Origin: Azospirillum brasilense
GTDB lineage: Bacteria > Pseudomonadota > Alphaproteobacteria > Azospirillales > Azospirillaceae
Length of the DNA stretch: 49,873 nt
Reading direction: 5' to 3'
Assembly: GCF_003349955.1 (NCBI RefSeq)
Contig: NZ_QLKQ01000055.1
Span: forward strand, 1-49,873
The notes beneath the pieces were generated by a model. That model did not search any database, was not told the origin of the DNA, and saw nothing but the letters and a program-made list of their open reading frames with translations. Numbering within the stretch: position 1 is the stretch's first letter; every line of letters starts with the position of its first letter. This document shows positions 33,448-42,014 of the stretch, in pieces. The translations under genes were made by a program, and so were the position numbers.

Positions 33448-34197
33448 TCAGGCCCGCGACCGGGCGACCAGTCCCGGCCAGCGCTGCAGAGAGAAAAGAT
33501 GCGCGTGGATCAAGGCGAGCCAGCCCTTGCGCTGCCAGTCCAGCAACGTGTCGTCGGGCAACGCGCGCAGCTTTTCCTCGTCGACCACCTGGAAACCCTC
33601 GGCGCGGGCCTGGGCTCCGCCGTCCAAGCTGATCTGCGCCGCCTTTTCCGTCAGCACGCCGGCTTCGACGATGGCCTTCACAAAGCTGGCGCTCGTCCGC
33701 GCTTCGTTCCGGTAGGTGGCGCAGAAGTTCAACGCTTGGCGCGCCGCATCGGACGGCTGGGCGCCATCGAACAGCGGCACCTCCTGGTCCGGGCCGATCA
33801 GCGCGCTGTCCGGATCGTAGCCCAGGGCCGCGGTGTCGCCATCGGCAAGGTCGATGAGAATGAACGGGTAACGGCGCGCGTAGGCTGGAACGTAGCAGCC
33901 TGCTTTCCAGCGTCCGGCGGCGTCGACGAACAGGTTCTCGTCAGCCTTGATGCCCACGATCGCCACGGCGTCAACGGCGGCCCCGGACGTGAAGACGATC
34001 GGATAGTCGGCGAGCGCGGCGCTGAATTCGGAGGCAAGCAGCGGGATCAGGCTGGTTTGGCGCGCGAACGCCGCGTTCGGCGTCGAAGCAAGGCGCAGCC
34101 CCTGGTCTCGGGCTGGATCAAGAGAAAACACTCTGTTGTAGAACAAGGGCATCGCGATGCCCTGCGGTTCCGACGAGGCAGGCGACGGCTCGGTCAT
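33448..34197 (-). CDS. SapC family protein
   Basis: 249 residues; ATG 34197 after AAGG. The sequence YPIVFTSGAAVDAVAIVGIKADENLFVDAAGRWKAGCYVPAYARRYPF is characteristic of the SapC family, with a C-terminal FNFCATYRNEARTSASF-like part ahead of DWQRKGWL. SapC was named for its link with surface-layer proteins in Campylobacter; the function in proteobacteria is not known. No signal peptide is seen. It is downstream of the ompA-family gene on the same strand, with the 16-bp inverted repeat between the two. Confidence 0.85.
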   Translation of the reverse strand: MTEPSPASSEPQGIAMPLFYNRVFSLDPARDQGLRLASTPNAAFARQTSLIPLLASEFSAALADYPIVFTSGAAVDAVAIVGIKADENLFVDAAGRWKAGCYVPAYARRYPFILIDLADGDTAALGYDPDSALIGPDQEVPLFDGAQPSDAARQALNFCATYRNEARTSASFVKAIVEAGVLTEKAAQISLDGGAQARAEGFQVVDEEKLRALPDDTLLDWQRKGWLALIHAHLFSLQRWPGLVARSRA

Positions 34198-34237
34198 TCA
34201 TAACCTTGACTGGTTGAGTGCGCGGCGAACTCACACG

Positions 34238-34282
34238 TTTGACCGTCGGGAGTTCGCCAAAGCGGGACTCCCGACGGTCAAA
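34238..34282. repeat. Perfect 16-bp inverted repeat between ompA-family and sapC genes
   Basis: Arms tttgaccgtcgggagt (34238-34253) and its reverse complement (34267-34282) flank a 13-base loop. The hairpin is strong, but neither strand has a long T-run after it: on the minus strand the T-run comes before the stem. It may end ompA-family transcription, stabilise the mRNA end, or be a dispersed repeat. Confidence 0.85.
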
Positions 34283-34289
34283 AAACTCC

Positions 34290-34874
34290 TTAATCTGCAA
34301 CGCCCGCCGTTCGGTGGCCGAGATTGGCGATTTCCACCCGGCGGTTCCTGCCGTCCTTTGGATTGCGCGGATCGAGCGGCATCTCGGACCCGTAGCCCAT
34401 GATCTCCAGACGATCGGGCGAAATGCCGAAGCGGTCGCTCAGGTAGTCCTTGACCGCGTTGGCGCGACGAGCCGAAAGCTGCTTGTTGTAGGTGGGGCTG
34501 CCGATGGCGTCCGTGTGGCCGCCGATGCGGAAACGATAGCCCTTGAGGTCGGACGTCGTCAGCGCCTGCCCAAGCAGATCGAGCACCTCTGTCGCGGACG
34601 GAAGCAAGGTCGCCGAATTGAACTCGAACTCGACCTTGAAATCGAGCTTGCGGATCTGCGACGACGGCTCGACCGCGGTTTTGTCGTTGGTGCCGCGCGC
34701 CAGATTCAGGCCGCGCTCCACACCTGGCTTGGCGCGGGCGTTGCTGATCACGGGCTGCTCCTTCAGCGTCAACGCGTCCACGATACCGTTGACGGACATC
34801 GGGGCATCGTTGGCGCCGGCGGCCAGCGCAGCGCCCGACCAAGCGATCATGACCGCGACAACGGCGGCCTTCAT
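34290..34874 (-). CDS. OmpA-family peptidoglycan-associated protein
   Basis: 194 residues; ATG 34874 follows AAGGG. A signal peptide (VVAVMIAWSGAALA) precedes a linker of about 60 residues and a C-terminal OmpA domain (VEFEFNSATLLPSATEVL, IGGHTDAIGSPTYNKQLSARRANAV, IMGYGSEMP). The peptidoglycan-binding Asp and Arg (HTDAIG, SARRA) are present. It is not fused to TssL, unlike some T6SS anchor proteins, and probably anchors the envelope. It lies downstream of the T6SS spike genes with a gap of about 170 bases that may hold its own promoter. Confidence 0.87.
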   Translation of the reverse strand: MKAAVVAVMIAWSGAALAAGANDAPMSVNGIVDALTLKEQPVISNARAKPGVERGLNLARGTNDKTAVEPSSQIRKLDFKVEFEFNSATLLPSATEVLDLLGQALTTSDLKGYRFRIGGHTDAIGSPTYNKQLSARRANAVKDYLSDRFGISPDRLEIMGYGSEMPLDPRNPKDGRNRRVEIANLGHRTAGVAD

Positions 34875-35042
34875 CGGCATCCCTTTTCGGTGGAACATGG
34901 CTGGGCCGTCTCTTTCTTGTGGACATGACCAGAATTTGAAAAAACTCTAATCCAATTTAGCTGGAATTTCCACCCGGAAGAGTTGGTGCCGGACGCTTTT
35001 CGAACCATAAGAGGAGATTTCGAACCGCAAACCCGCCATCTA

Positions 35043-35432
35043 TCAGGGAATCATCGTGGTCGTCTGCCCTGGATTGGCGATGGAGATCACGCCGGCCCAG
35101 ACGCACATGCATTTGGATGGGTGGTCGAGGGCCGGCGCACTGTCCAGGATGACCGTCGGCGCGCCGGGAACCCACGGCGCCGGGGTGTTGGGAACGCAGG
35201 GCATGGGTGTCAGAGCCCCCATGGCGGCGGCGGTGGCCGACGCGACCGCCGGGTTGGCGAGGCTGGTGCACATCCCGAACGGCAGGATGTTGACCATGGG
35301 CTGGTGATCCATGATGTTGGCCGCCGGCTGGTTGCCGGCCATCGTCCGGTGCACCGGCAACACCACGAGCGTCGACGGCGCCATGCCGAAACTGCACTGA
35401 AGCGTGGCTCCGTTCACAACCTGCATCGGCAT
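35043..35432 (-). CDS. DUF4280 PAAR-like T6SS spike tip protein
   Basis: 129 residues; ATG 35432 after GAGGAA. GATLQCSFGMAPSTL, NQPAANIMDHQP, ILPFGMCTSLANP, LTPMPCVPNT and ANPGQ are the DUF4280 (PAAR-like) blocks, with Cys residues at 13, 54, 78 and 107-109 that may bind metal at the tip. It caps VgrG, which is encoded two genes upstream. No C-terminal toxin domain is attached. Confidence 0.85.
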   Translation of the reverse strand: MPMQVVNGATLQCSFGMAPSTLVVLPVHRTMAGNQPAANIMDHQPMVNILPFGMCTSLANPAVASATAAAMGALTPMPCVPNTPAPWVPGAPTVILDSAPALDHPSKCMCVWAGVISIANPGQTTTMIP

Positions 35433-35495
35433 GTCGGCTGTTTCCTCTTCGACACGGGCTTTTGGGAGGGACGGGTCTTGTCGAGGCGGAGAGCC

Positions 35496-36029
35496 TCACC
35501 CCCCGAGAGGCACATGGGCCGCGAGCACGCCCTTGGGACCGGACTCCATGCGCAGCAGCGTGGCCGGCGATTCGCCTTCCATGAACATCGAGTCCGCAGG
35601 GCCGAAGATGTGGGCCGCCTCCTCCGGCGTGCAGGTCGGGAGATAGACGCGCATCACGCGCGGATCGTAGAAGCGGAAATAGACCACCCGTCCGTCGGGC
35701 AGCCGCGCCATGGTCAGATGGCGCAGATGGCTCCGCATTTCGGCCAGCCCCGCCTCCGTTTTCAACAGGATGCCCCAATGCCGGTCCCACCCTTCGCCGA
35801 GGAACCAGCGCGTGAAGGGGGAGTCCGGGACGAGTTCCGCGAGATAGGGCGCGGCCTCGGCCAGCTCGGGCTCCAGCTCTCCCCGATAGAGGCAGATGGA
35901 TGGCACCCCGTGCCGGTCCAGCATGGGCAGCAGCGCCGGGCAGCCGGCGCCGTCGATCACGGCGTAGACCGGCACGCGATCGGTGAACAGCGTACCGGCC
36001 AATGTCCGGAGCGCCGGTTCCGCAATCAT
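35496..36029 (-). CDS. DUF4123 T6SS adaptor/chaperone
   Basis: 177 residues; ATG 36029 after GGAGGCTCCTG, overlapping the vgrG stop (TGATG). YAVIDGAGCPALLPML near the N-terminus and RFYDPRVMRVYLPTCTPEEA are the DUF4123 signature. Such proteins load an effector or tip onto VgrG. Here the only tip protein following is the DUF4280 protein, so that is the likely partner. Confidence 0.85.
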   Translation of the reverse strand: MIAEPALRTLAGTLFTDRVPVYAVIDGAGCPALLPMLDRHGVPSICLYRGELEPELAEAAPYLAELVPDSPFTRWFLGEGWDRHWGILLKTEAGLAEMRSHLRHLTMARLPDGRVVYFRFYDPRVMRVYLPTCTPEEAAHIFGPADSMFMEGESPATLLRMESGPKGVLAAHVPLGG

Positions 36030-38152
36030 CAGGAGCCTCCGTTCTTCATGGCCGCGGCCTTGCGGGCCGCCTCGCACTGCTCGCAGAAGGGCGTGCCGTT
36101 TTCGTAGGCTTCCTTCAGCTGCCGGGCGACCGGGTGCGAGCTGAGCGCCAGCTTCGGCGGCGTGTATTTGGGTTTCGGCTCGACCGTCGTCACGCTGCCG
36201 TGGCTGTCCGAGTCGGCGGCTTTCGGCGGTTGCGGCGCGTCCGGATGGGAGCCACCGCCGGACCCCGCGGACCCGCCGCTGTTGATCATCACCATCGGGC
36301 CGCTGATGGTGACGCCCGAAGGGCCGATGGTGATGAAGCTGCCGGACGCCTTGATGGTGACGGACACCCCGGCTTCCAGCACCAGGTCCATACCGGCCTT
36401 CAGGTGGATTTCCATGCCTGACTGCATGGCGGCGTTCTGCGCAACCGTCTGGTGCAGGTCGCGCTCGACGGTCAGCGACACGGTGCCGGTGACCTTCTCG
36501 TTCTGGTCGCCCTTGACCGTCAGATGCTTGTCGGAATCGACCCGTTCGAACTGGCTTCCGCCGACGATCAGGTGCCGGTTCCGGCCGATCCGTTCCAGCG
36601 AATCGTTCCGGACGTGGTTGTCCTGGTTGCGTTGGGCGTGGATCAGGATCTGCTCGCCGCCCGCCTTGTCCTCGAAACGCAGCTCGTTGGCCCCCGATCC
36701 CTTGACCGAGTTGGTGCGCACACCCGACTGGGTCGCCTTGGCGGGCAGCTCGTAGGGCGGCGTGGCGTCGCCGTTGTAGAGGCTGCCCGTGACGACGGGG
36801 CGGTTGGGGTCACCGTCCAGGAAGTCGACGATCACCTCGTGGCCGATGCGCGGCAGGAACTGGGCGCCCCAGCGCTTGCCCGCCCAGCTCTGCGCCACGC
36901 GGATCCAGCAGGAGCTGGTCTCGTCCGCCTTGCCCGTGCGGTCCCAATGGAAGCGCACCTTGATGCGGCCGTACTTGTCGGTCCAGATCTCCTCGCCGGC
37001 CTTGCCGCTGACGATGGCGGTCTGCGGCCCGCGCATCACCGGGACGGGAGTCGCACGCGGCGGCCGGAACTGCTCATGGCTGTTCAGCACGGTGAAGCGG
37101 CAGCGGTACGGTTCGTCCGGCGACGCGGAGTCGCTGCCTCCCTCGAACTCGTCGGACACGATCTCCGACACGGAGGACAGCACCAGATACTCGCGGTTCT
37201 GATCGTCGACCGGGTGGTGCGTCAGCTGGAAGAGCTGGCCGCAGCGCAGGTCGCGGACCGTCGTCGCGGCCTCGACCGTCTCATACCGGCACTGGATTTC
37301 CTCCAGCCGCGTGCGGGCGTAGAACGACCCCATGCTGCTGCGCTGGCCGGTCTTCATATAGGCCATGTCGGCCGGATACTCGAACACCTCCATGCCCGAC
37401 AGTGCGTGCGGGCGCGCCATGGACAGGCCGGTGCGCAGCACCGCCTTCGGCCGTTCGAAGTCGAAGTCGTCCACGGTGTAGGCCCCGCTCGACACCTCCC
37501 GCCCGACGGTCCAGGCGTCGACGGATGGCACGGTCTCGCGGTGGCGCGCTCCGGGGTTGTAGCGCAGCCGGTCGGTCGGTGTCAGATGGTCGTGGGCTCC
37601 AACCCCGTCGCCCAGCACCAGCGTGTGGTTTCCGTTCTGGTGCGTGAAGTAATAGTAGATGCCTTCGTGCTCCAGCAGCCGGCTGATGAAGTCGAAGTCG
37701 CTTTCCTGGTACTGGACGCAATATTCCCATGCCCGGTAGCTGCCGGACAGCCGGTCCTGGATGTCGGTGAAGCCATGCTCGCGCAGTACGGCCTTCACGA
37801 TGTCCGGAACCGTCTTGTCCTGGAAGATGCGGCAGTCGCGGTTGCGGGTGAGGAACCACAGCCACGGCCGCAGAACCGCCCGGTACAGGCCATGCCGGCC
37901 GGCGGATCCGACGTGGGAGAAGGCCGACACGAACCCGTTGAAATGACGCTCCCCTGTGTCGAGCTTCAGCCGCACCGTCATGTTCTGGCCGAGCATGGCG
38001 TCGAAGTCGATCTTCGGACGGGCGGTCAGAAGATCGATGTCGAAGCGGAAGAGCGTGCTGATCCCCTCCACCGCGGTCATGCGGCGGAAGACCAGCACGT
38101 CCTCGCCCAACGGCGACGAAACGGCGATGTCACGGTAGGCTTGCGTCAGCAT
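36029..38152 (-). CDS. vgrG: T6SS spike protein VgrG (TssI)
   Basis: 707 residues. The gp27-like part (FRFDIDLLT, YESDFDFISRLLEHEGIYYYF region) is followed by the gp5-like OB fold (GPQTAIVSGKAGEEIWTDKYGRIKVRFHWDR) and a needle-like beta-helix (SGKGANELRFEDK region, SLTVERDLHQT, ITIGPSGVTISG). The tail of about 80 residues is Pro-, Gly- and Ser-rich and ends with FCEQCEAARKAA; it has no recognised enzyme fold. It trimerises on the Hcp tube. Confidence 0.93.
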   Translation of the reverse strand: MLTQAYRDIAVSSPLGEDVLVFRRMTAVEGISTLFRFDIDLLTARPKIDFDAMLGQNMTVRLKLDTGERHFNGFVSAFSHVGSAGRHGLYRAVLRPWLWFLTRNRDCRIFQDKTVPDIVKAVLREHGFTDIQDRLSGSYRAWEYCVQYQESDFDFISRLLEHEGIYYYFTHQNGNHTLVLGDGVGAHDHLTPTDRLRYNPGARHRETVPSVDAWTVGREVSSGAYTVDDFDFERPKAVLRTGLSMARPHALSGMEVFEYPADMAYMKTGQRSSMGSFYARTRLEEIQCRYETVEAATTVRDLRCGQLFQLTHHPVDDQNREYLVLSSVSEIVSDEFEGGSDSASPDEPYRCRFTVLNSHEQFRPPRATPVPVMRGPQTAIVSGKAGEEIWTDKYGRIKVRFHWDRTGKADETSSCWIRVAQSWAGKRWGAQFLPRIGHEVIVDFLDGDPNRPVVTGSLYNGDATPPYELPAKATQSGVRTNSVKGSGANELRFEDKAGGEQILIHAQRNQDNHVRNDSLERIGRNRHLIVGGSQFERVDSDKHLTVKGDQNEKVTGTVSLTVERDLHQTVAQNAAMQSGMEIHLKAGMDLVLEAGVSVTIKASGSFITIGPSGVTISGPMVMINSGGSAGSGGGSHPDAPQPPKAADSDSHGSVTTVEPKPKYTPPKLALSSHPVARQLKEAYENGTPFCEQCEAARKAAAMKNGGS

Positions 38153-38194
38153 TCCGGTTCACGCCCCCGATGCCGGACTCCGGTGGTTCCCGGC

Positions 38195-40912
38195 TCAGCC
38201 GAAATCATACGCGAATTCCTGTTCCTTCACGCCGACATGGATGCGCGGCACGGCGCCCCCTTCCAGCATGCGTTCCAGCATGGCGTTGCTGATGGTCGGC
38301 AGCACGGTGTTGGTGAGGATCGCGTCGATCATGCGCCCGCCGCTCTCCAGTTCGCCGCACCGGCCGGCGATCAGCCTCACGACCTCGTCGTCGTAGGTGA
38401 AGGGGATGCGGTGAGTCGCCTGGACGCGCTTCTGGATGCGGCCGAGCTGCAGGCGGATGATGTTGCCGATCATCTCGTCGCTGAGCGGGTAGTAGGGAAT
38501 CGTGACGATGCGCCCGAGCAGGGCCGCCGGGAACACCTTCAGCAACGGATTGCGCAGCGCCTTGGCGATGGCCTCCGGTTCGGGAAGCAGCTCCGGATCC
38601 TGGCACATGTTCATGATCAGGTCGCTGCCGACGTTGGAGGTCAGCAGGATCAGCGTGTTCTTGAAATCGATCAGCCGGCCCTCGCCATCCTCCATGATGC
38701 CCTTGTCGAACACCTGGAAGAAGATCTCGTGCACGTCGGAGTGGGCCTTTTCAACCTCGTCCAGCAGCACGACGCTGTAGGGCTTGCGCCGCACCGCCTC
38801 GGTCAGCACGCCGCCCTCGCCATAGCCGACGTAGCCCGGGGGGGCGCCTTTGAGCGTGGAGACGGTGTGCGCCTCCTGGAACTCGCTCATGTTGATGGTG
38901 ATGACGTTGTGCTCGCCGCCGTACAGCGTTTCGGCGAGCGCCAGCGCGGTTTCCGTCTTGCCGACGCCGCTCGGCCCGCACAGCATGAAGACGCCGACCG
39001 GCTTGTTCGGGTTGTCGAGCTTGGCGCGCGAGGTCTGGATGCGCTTGGCGATCATCGCCAGCCCGTGCGACTGGCCGATGACACGCTGGTTCAGCGTGTC
39101 GGCCAGTTTCAGCACCGTTTCGATCTCGTTCTTGATCATGCGGCCCACGGGGATGCCGGTCCAGTCGCCGACCACCGACGCCACGGCCTGCTCGTCCACC
39201 GTCGGAAGGATCAGCGGCGCGTCGCCCTGGAGTTCGGCCAGTTCGGCCTGCCGGGCCCTCAGCTCGGCCAGCAGGCCGGCGCGTTCCGGGTCGGTCAGGG
39301 CCGGCGCCGCTTCCGCCGCGGCCGCGGCGCGGGCCTCCAAATCGGAGCCGGTGCCCTCGATGGCCGCCCCGCCGCTGCGCAGGCGGCCGCGCAAGGCCAG
39401 GATCTGGTCCACCAGCGCCTTTTCGCTCTGCCAGCGCGTTTCGAGCCCGGCCAGGCGCTCCGTCTCGGTGGCCAGTTTTCCCTCCGCCTCGGCGGCGCGC
39501 CGCGCCGTGTCGACGCCGACCGCCGCCTCCTTGGCGATGATCGCCAGCTCCGTGCGCAGCGCTTCGATGCGGCGCCGGCTGTCGTCCACCTCGGCCGGAA
39601 CGGCGTGCTGGCTGATGGCGACGCGGGCGGCCGCCGTGTCGAGCAGACTGACCGCCTTGTCCGGAAGCTGGCGCGCCGGAATGTAACGGTGCGACAGCCC
39701 GACCGCCGCCTCCAGCGCCTCGTCGAGGATCTGCACCTTGTGGTGCGTCTCCAGGGTGGAGGACAGGCCGCGCATCATCAGGATGGCCTTGCTCTCGCTC
39801 GGTTCGTCCACCTGCACGGTCTGGAAGCGGCGGGTCAGCGCCGGGTCCTTCTCAAAATACTTCTTGTATTCGGCCCAGGTGGTGGCGGCGACCGTGCGCA
39901 GATTGCCACGGGCCAGCGCCGGCTTCAGCAGGTTGGCGGCGTCGCCCGTTCCGGCGGCCCCGCCGGCCCCGATCAGCGTGTGCGCCTCGTCGATGAAGAG
40001 GATGATCGGCTTGGGCGACGACTGCACCTCCTCGATCACCTGGCGCAGGCGGTTCTCGAACTCGCCCTTCATGCTGGCGCCGGCCTGGAGCAGGCCGACG
40101 TCCAGCGTACGCAGCGTGACGTCGCGCAGCGGCGGCGGCACGTCCCCGGCGGCGATGCGGAGCGCGAAGCCCTCCACCACGGCGGTCTTGCCGACGCCGG
40201 CTTCGCCGGTGAGGATCGGGTTGTTCTGGCGACGGCGCATCAGAATGTCCACGATCTGGCGGATCTCGTCGTCGCGGCCGACGATCGGGTCGATCTCGCC
40301 CTTGCGGGCCTTTTCCGTGAGATCGACGGAGAATTTGGCCAGCGCCTCCTGCTTGCCCATCGCCGCCGGAGCCATGGCGCCGCTCGCCTCGCCGGGCGCG
40401 GCGCCGCCGAAGTCGGCGTTGTCCGCCGGGGCGTCTTCCGGCGAGCCGGCGGTGATGGCGGCGAACTCCTCGATCAGAGCGTCCAGCTTGACCTTGGCGA
40501 ACTCGCGCGACAGGGCGGGCAGAGCGTTGCGCAGGCCCGGCGTCTGCAGCATGCCGACCACGAGGTGGCCGGTCGTCACGCGCGGCGCCTTGAACATCAG
40601 CGAGGCGGCGACCCAGCCGCGCTCCGTCGCCTCCTCGATCTGCGGAGACAGGTCGCTGATCGCCGTGGCGCCGCGCGGCAGGCGGTCCAGCGCCTCGATC
40701 ACATCGCGGGCCAGCCGCGACGGGTCCAGGTCGAAGCGGCGGACCACCCGGTGCAGGTCGCTGTCGGACAGCTGGAGGATCTGGTGGATCCAATGCGCCA
40801 GCTCGACGTAGGGGTTGCCCCGCATCTTGCAGAACACGGTCGCGCTTTCGATGGCTCGGTAGGCCACGGGGTTGAGCTTGCCGAACAGCGAAACGCGGCT
40901 AATCCCTGCCAT
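38195..40912 (-). CDS. clpV: T6SS ATPase ClpV (TssH)
   Basis: 905 residues. An N-terminal Clp repeat domain (YVELAHWIHQIL, SLMFKAPRVTTGHLVVGML) is followed by two AAA+ modules with Walker Lys242 (GEAGVGKTA) and Lys652 (GPSGVGKTETA). It disassembles the contracted TssB/TssC sheath so that it can be reused. ATG 40912 has CAGGAG upstream and overlaps the tssG end by 14 bases. Confidence 0.94.
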   Translation of the reverse strand: MAGISRVSLFGKLNPVAYRAIESATVFCKMRGNPYVELAHWIHQILQLSDSDLHRVVRRFDLDPSRLARDVIEALDRLPRGATAISDLSPQIEEATERGWVAASLMFKAPRVTTGHLVVGMLQTPGLRNALPALSREFAKVKLDALIEEFAAITAGSPEDAPADNADFGGAAPGEASGAMAPAAMGKQEALAKFSVDLTEKARKGEIDPIVGRDDEIRQIVDILMRRRQNNPILTGEAGVGKTAVVEGFALRIAAGDVPPPLRDVTLRTLDVGLLQAGASMKGEFENRLRQVIEEVQSSPKPIILFIDEAHTLIGAGGAAGTGDAANLLKPALARGNLRTVAATTWAEYKKYFEKDPALTRRFQTVQVDEPSESKAILMMRGLSSTLETHHKVQILDEALEAAVGLSHRYIPARQLPDKAVSLLDTAAARVAISQHAVPAEVDDSRRRIEALRTELAIIAKEAAVGVDTARRAAEAEGKLATETERLAGLETRWQSEKALVDQILALRGRLRSGGAAIEGTGSDLEARAAAAAEAAPALTDPERAGLLAELRARQAELAELQGDAPLILPTVDEQAVASVVGDWTGIPVGRMIKNEIETVLKLADTLNQRVIGQSHGLAMIAKRIQTSRAKLDNPNKPVGVFMLCGPSGVGKTETALALAETLYGGEHNVITINMSEFQEAHTVSTLKGAPPGYVGYGEGGVLTEAVRRKPYSVVLLDEVEKAHSDVHEIFFQVFDKGIMEDGEGRLIDFKNTLILLTSNVGSDLIMNMCQDPELLPEPEAIAKALRNPLLKVFPAALLGRIVTIPYYPLSDEMIGNIIRLQLGRIQKRVQATHRIPFTYDDEVVRLIAGRCGELESGGRMIDAILTNTVLPTISNAMLERMLEGGAVPRIHVGVKEQEFAYDFG

Positions 40913-42014
40913 GGTCACACTCCTGCGGACGGTCGGGCGCAGCCCTGGCGGGCCGCGCGGCGAAAGGGTCGAGAACGAGATCGTCGGCGTCGTCAACGGC
41001 GCCCTGAACATCAGCGCGCCGCCGCCCCAGCCAGCAGGTCCAGCCGAGCCGGTTGGACCCGTCGAGCCGGAAGGGCGGCACGTCGGGCGCACGCAGCACG
41101 AGTTGGACATCCCAGGCGAATTCGTCGCCGGCGTGGCCCCGCACGAGCGCGACCAGCCGATCCAGGCTGCGTCCGCCCGGCAGCATGCGCGCGTAGTCGT
41201 CCATGCCCATGGGGCCGAGGCGGATGCGGAAGCGATGTTGCGCGTCCACGACCCGCGCGCCCAGCGTCAGCCCCTCCCCCAAGGTCGGCGCGGGGAGGGC
41301 GGTGCCGGACCTGCGATCGCCGCCCAGGCGCCAGCGGCACTCCGGCGGCAGGTCCATCCAGGCCCGGACGAACTCCTGCACCGCCGCCGGGATGCCGAAA
41401 AAGCTGGTGATCATGGCGCACAACCCCTCGGGGTTGCGGGCCTGCCCCACCAGCCGGCCGGCGAAATGCAGCCGCACGCCATCGGGCAGCGCGTCGCGGC
41501 CGGACAGCGACGGCATTCCCAGGCCGATCAGCGACGCCAGATAGATGGCGAACGGATCGCTGTCCGGGCGGTCGTGGCTGACGGTCGGTTCGGCGTCCGC
41601 CCAGGCGCGGTAAAACAGCGACAGCAGGCGGTGGTGGAAGAGGTCGGCGTACCGCGCGAGCGTGTCGTCGCCGTGATAGAGCCGCCGCTCCAGAACCGTC
41701 TCGGTGATGTGGAGGGGCATCGGACCATTCGGGCCGAAGATGCCGAAGCCGTACGTCAGCAGACGGTGCGGCCGGCCATCATCACCGCCGGCGACGGCCG
41801 CCAGCGTGGCCGGCGCGAAGCCCATCGTCGGCTCCTGCCCCAGGCGCACGGCCTCGTCGGCCACGCGGCTCTTCTGCCGGCCCAACCGCGGTGCCTGGGG
41901 ATTGGCGCACTCGATCAGGCGCAAGGCGTGGTACAGGCCGAACGCGTGCGGTTCGGCCCGTATCGCCTCCAGCATATCTACAGCAGCTCGCGGCGGCCGA
42001 TCCGGGCTGGCCAT
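40899..42014 (-). CDS. tssG: T6SS baseplate protein TssG
   Basis: 371 residues. FGLYHALRLIECANPQAPRLG near the start, FGIFGPNGPMPLHITE, DLFHHRLLSLFYRAW and GLCAMITSFFGIP are TssG (ImpH/VasB) blocks. ATG 42014 has GGAGAGGT ahead and lies within the tssF end (37-base overlap). TssG joins TssE, TssF and TssK in the baseplate wedge. Confidence 0.93.
   Translation of the reverse strand: MASPDRPPRAAVDMLEAIRAEPHAFGLYHALRLIECANPQAPRLGRQKSRVADEAVRLGQEPTMGFAPATLAAVAGGDDGRPHRLLTYGFGIFGPNGPMPLHITETVLERRLYHGDDTLARYADLFHHRLLSLFYRAWADAEPTVSHDRPDSDPFAIYLASLIGLGMPSLSGRDALPDGVRLHFAGRLVGQARNPEGLCAMITSFFGIPAAVQEFVRAWMDLPPECRWRLGGDRRSGTALPAPTLGEGLTLGARVVDAQHRFRIRLGPMGMDDYARMLPGGRSLDRLVALVRGHAGDEFAWDVQLVLRAPDVPPFRLDGSNRLGWTCWLGRRRADVQGAVDDADDLVLDPFAARPARAAPDRPQECDHGRD

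Noticed and set aside
36452..41410. 1652-codon open frame antisense to vgrG and clpV
   Set aside because: It crosses two well-recognised T6SS genes on the other strand and has low-complexity Arg/Gln/Asp composition; a codon-bias shadow.
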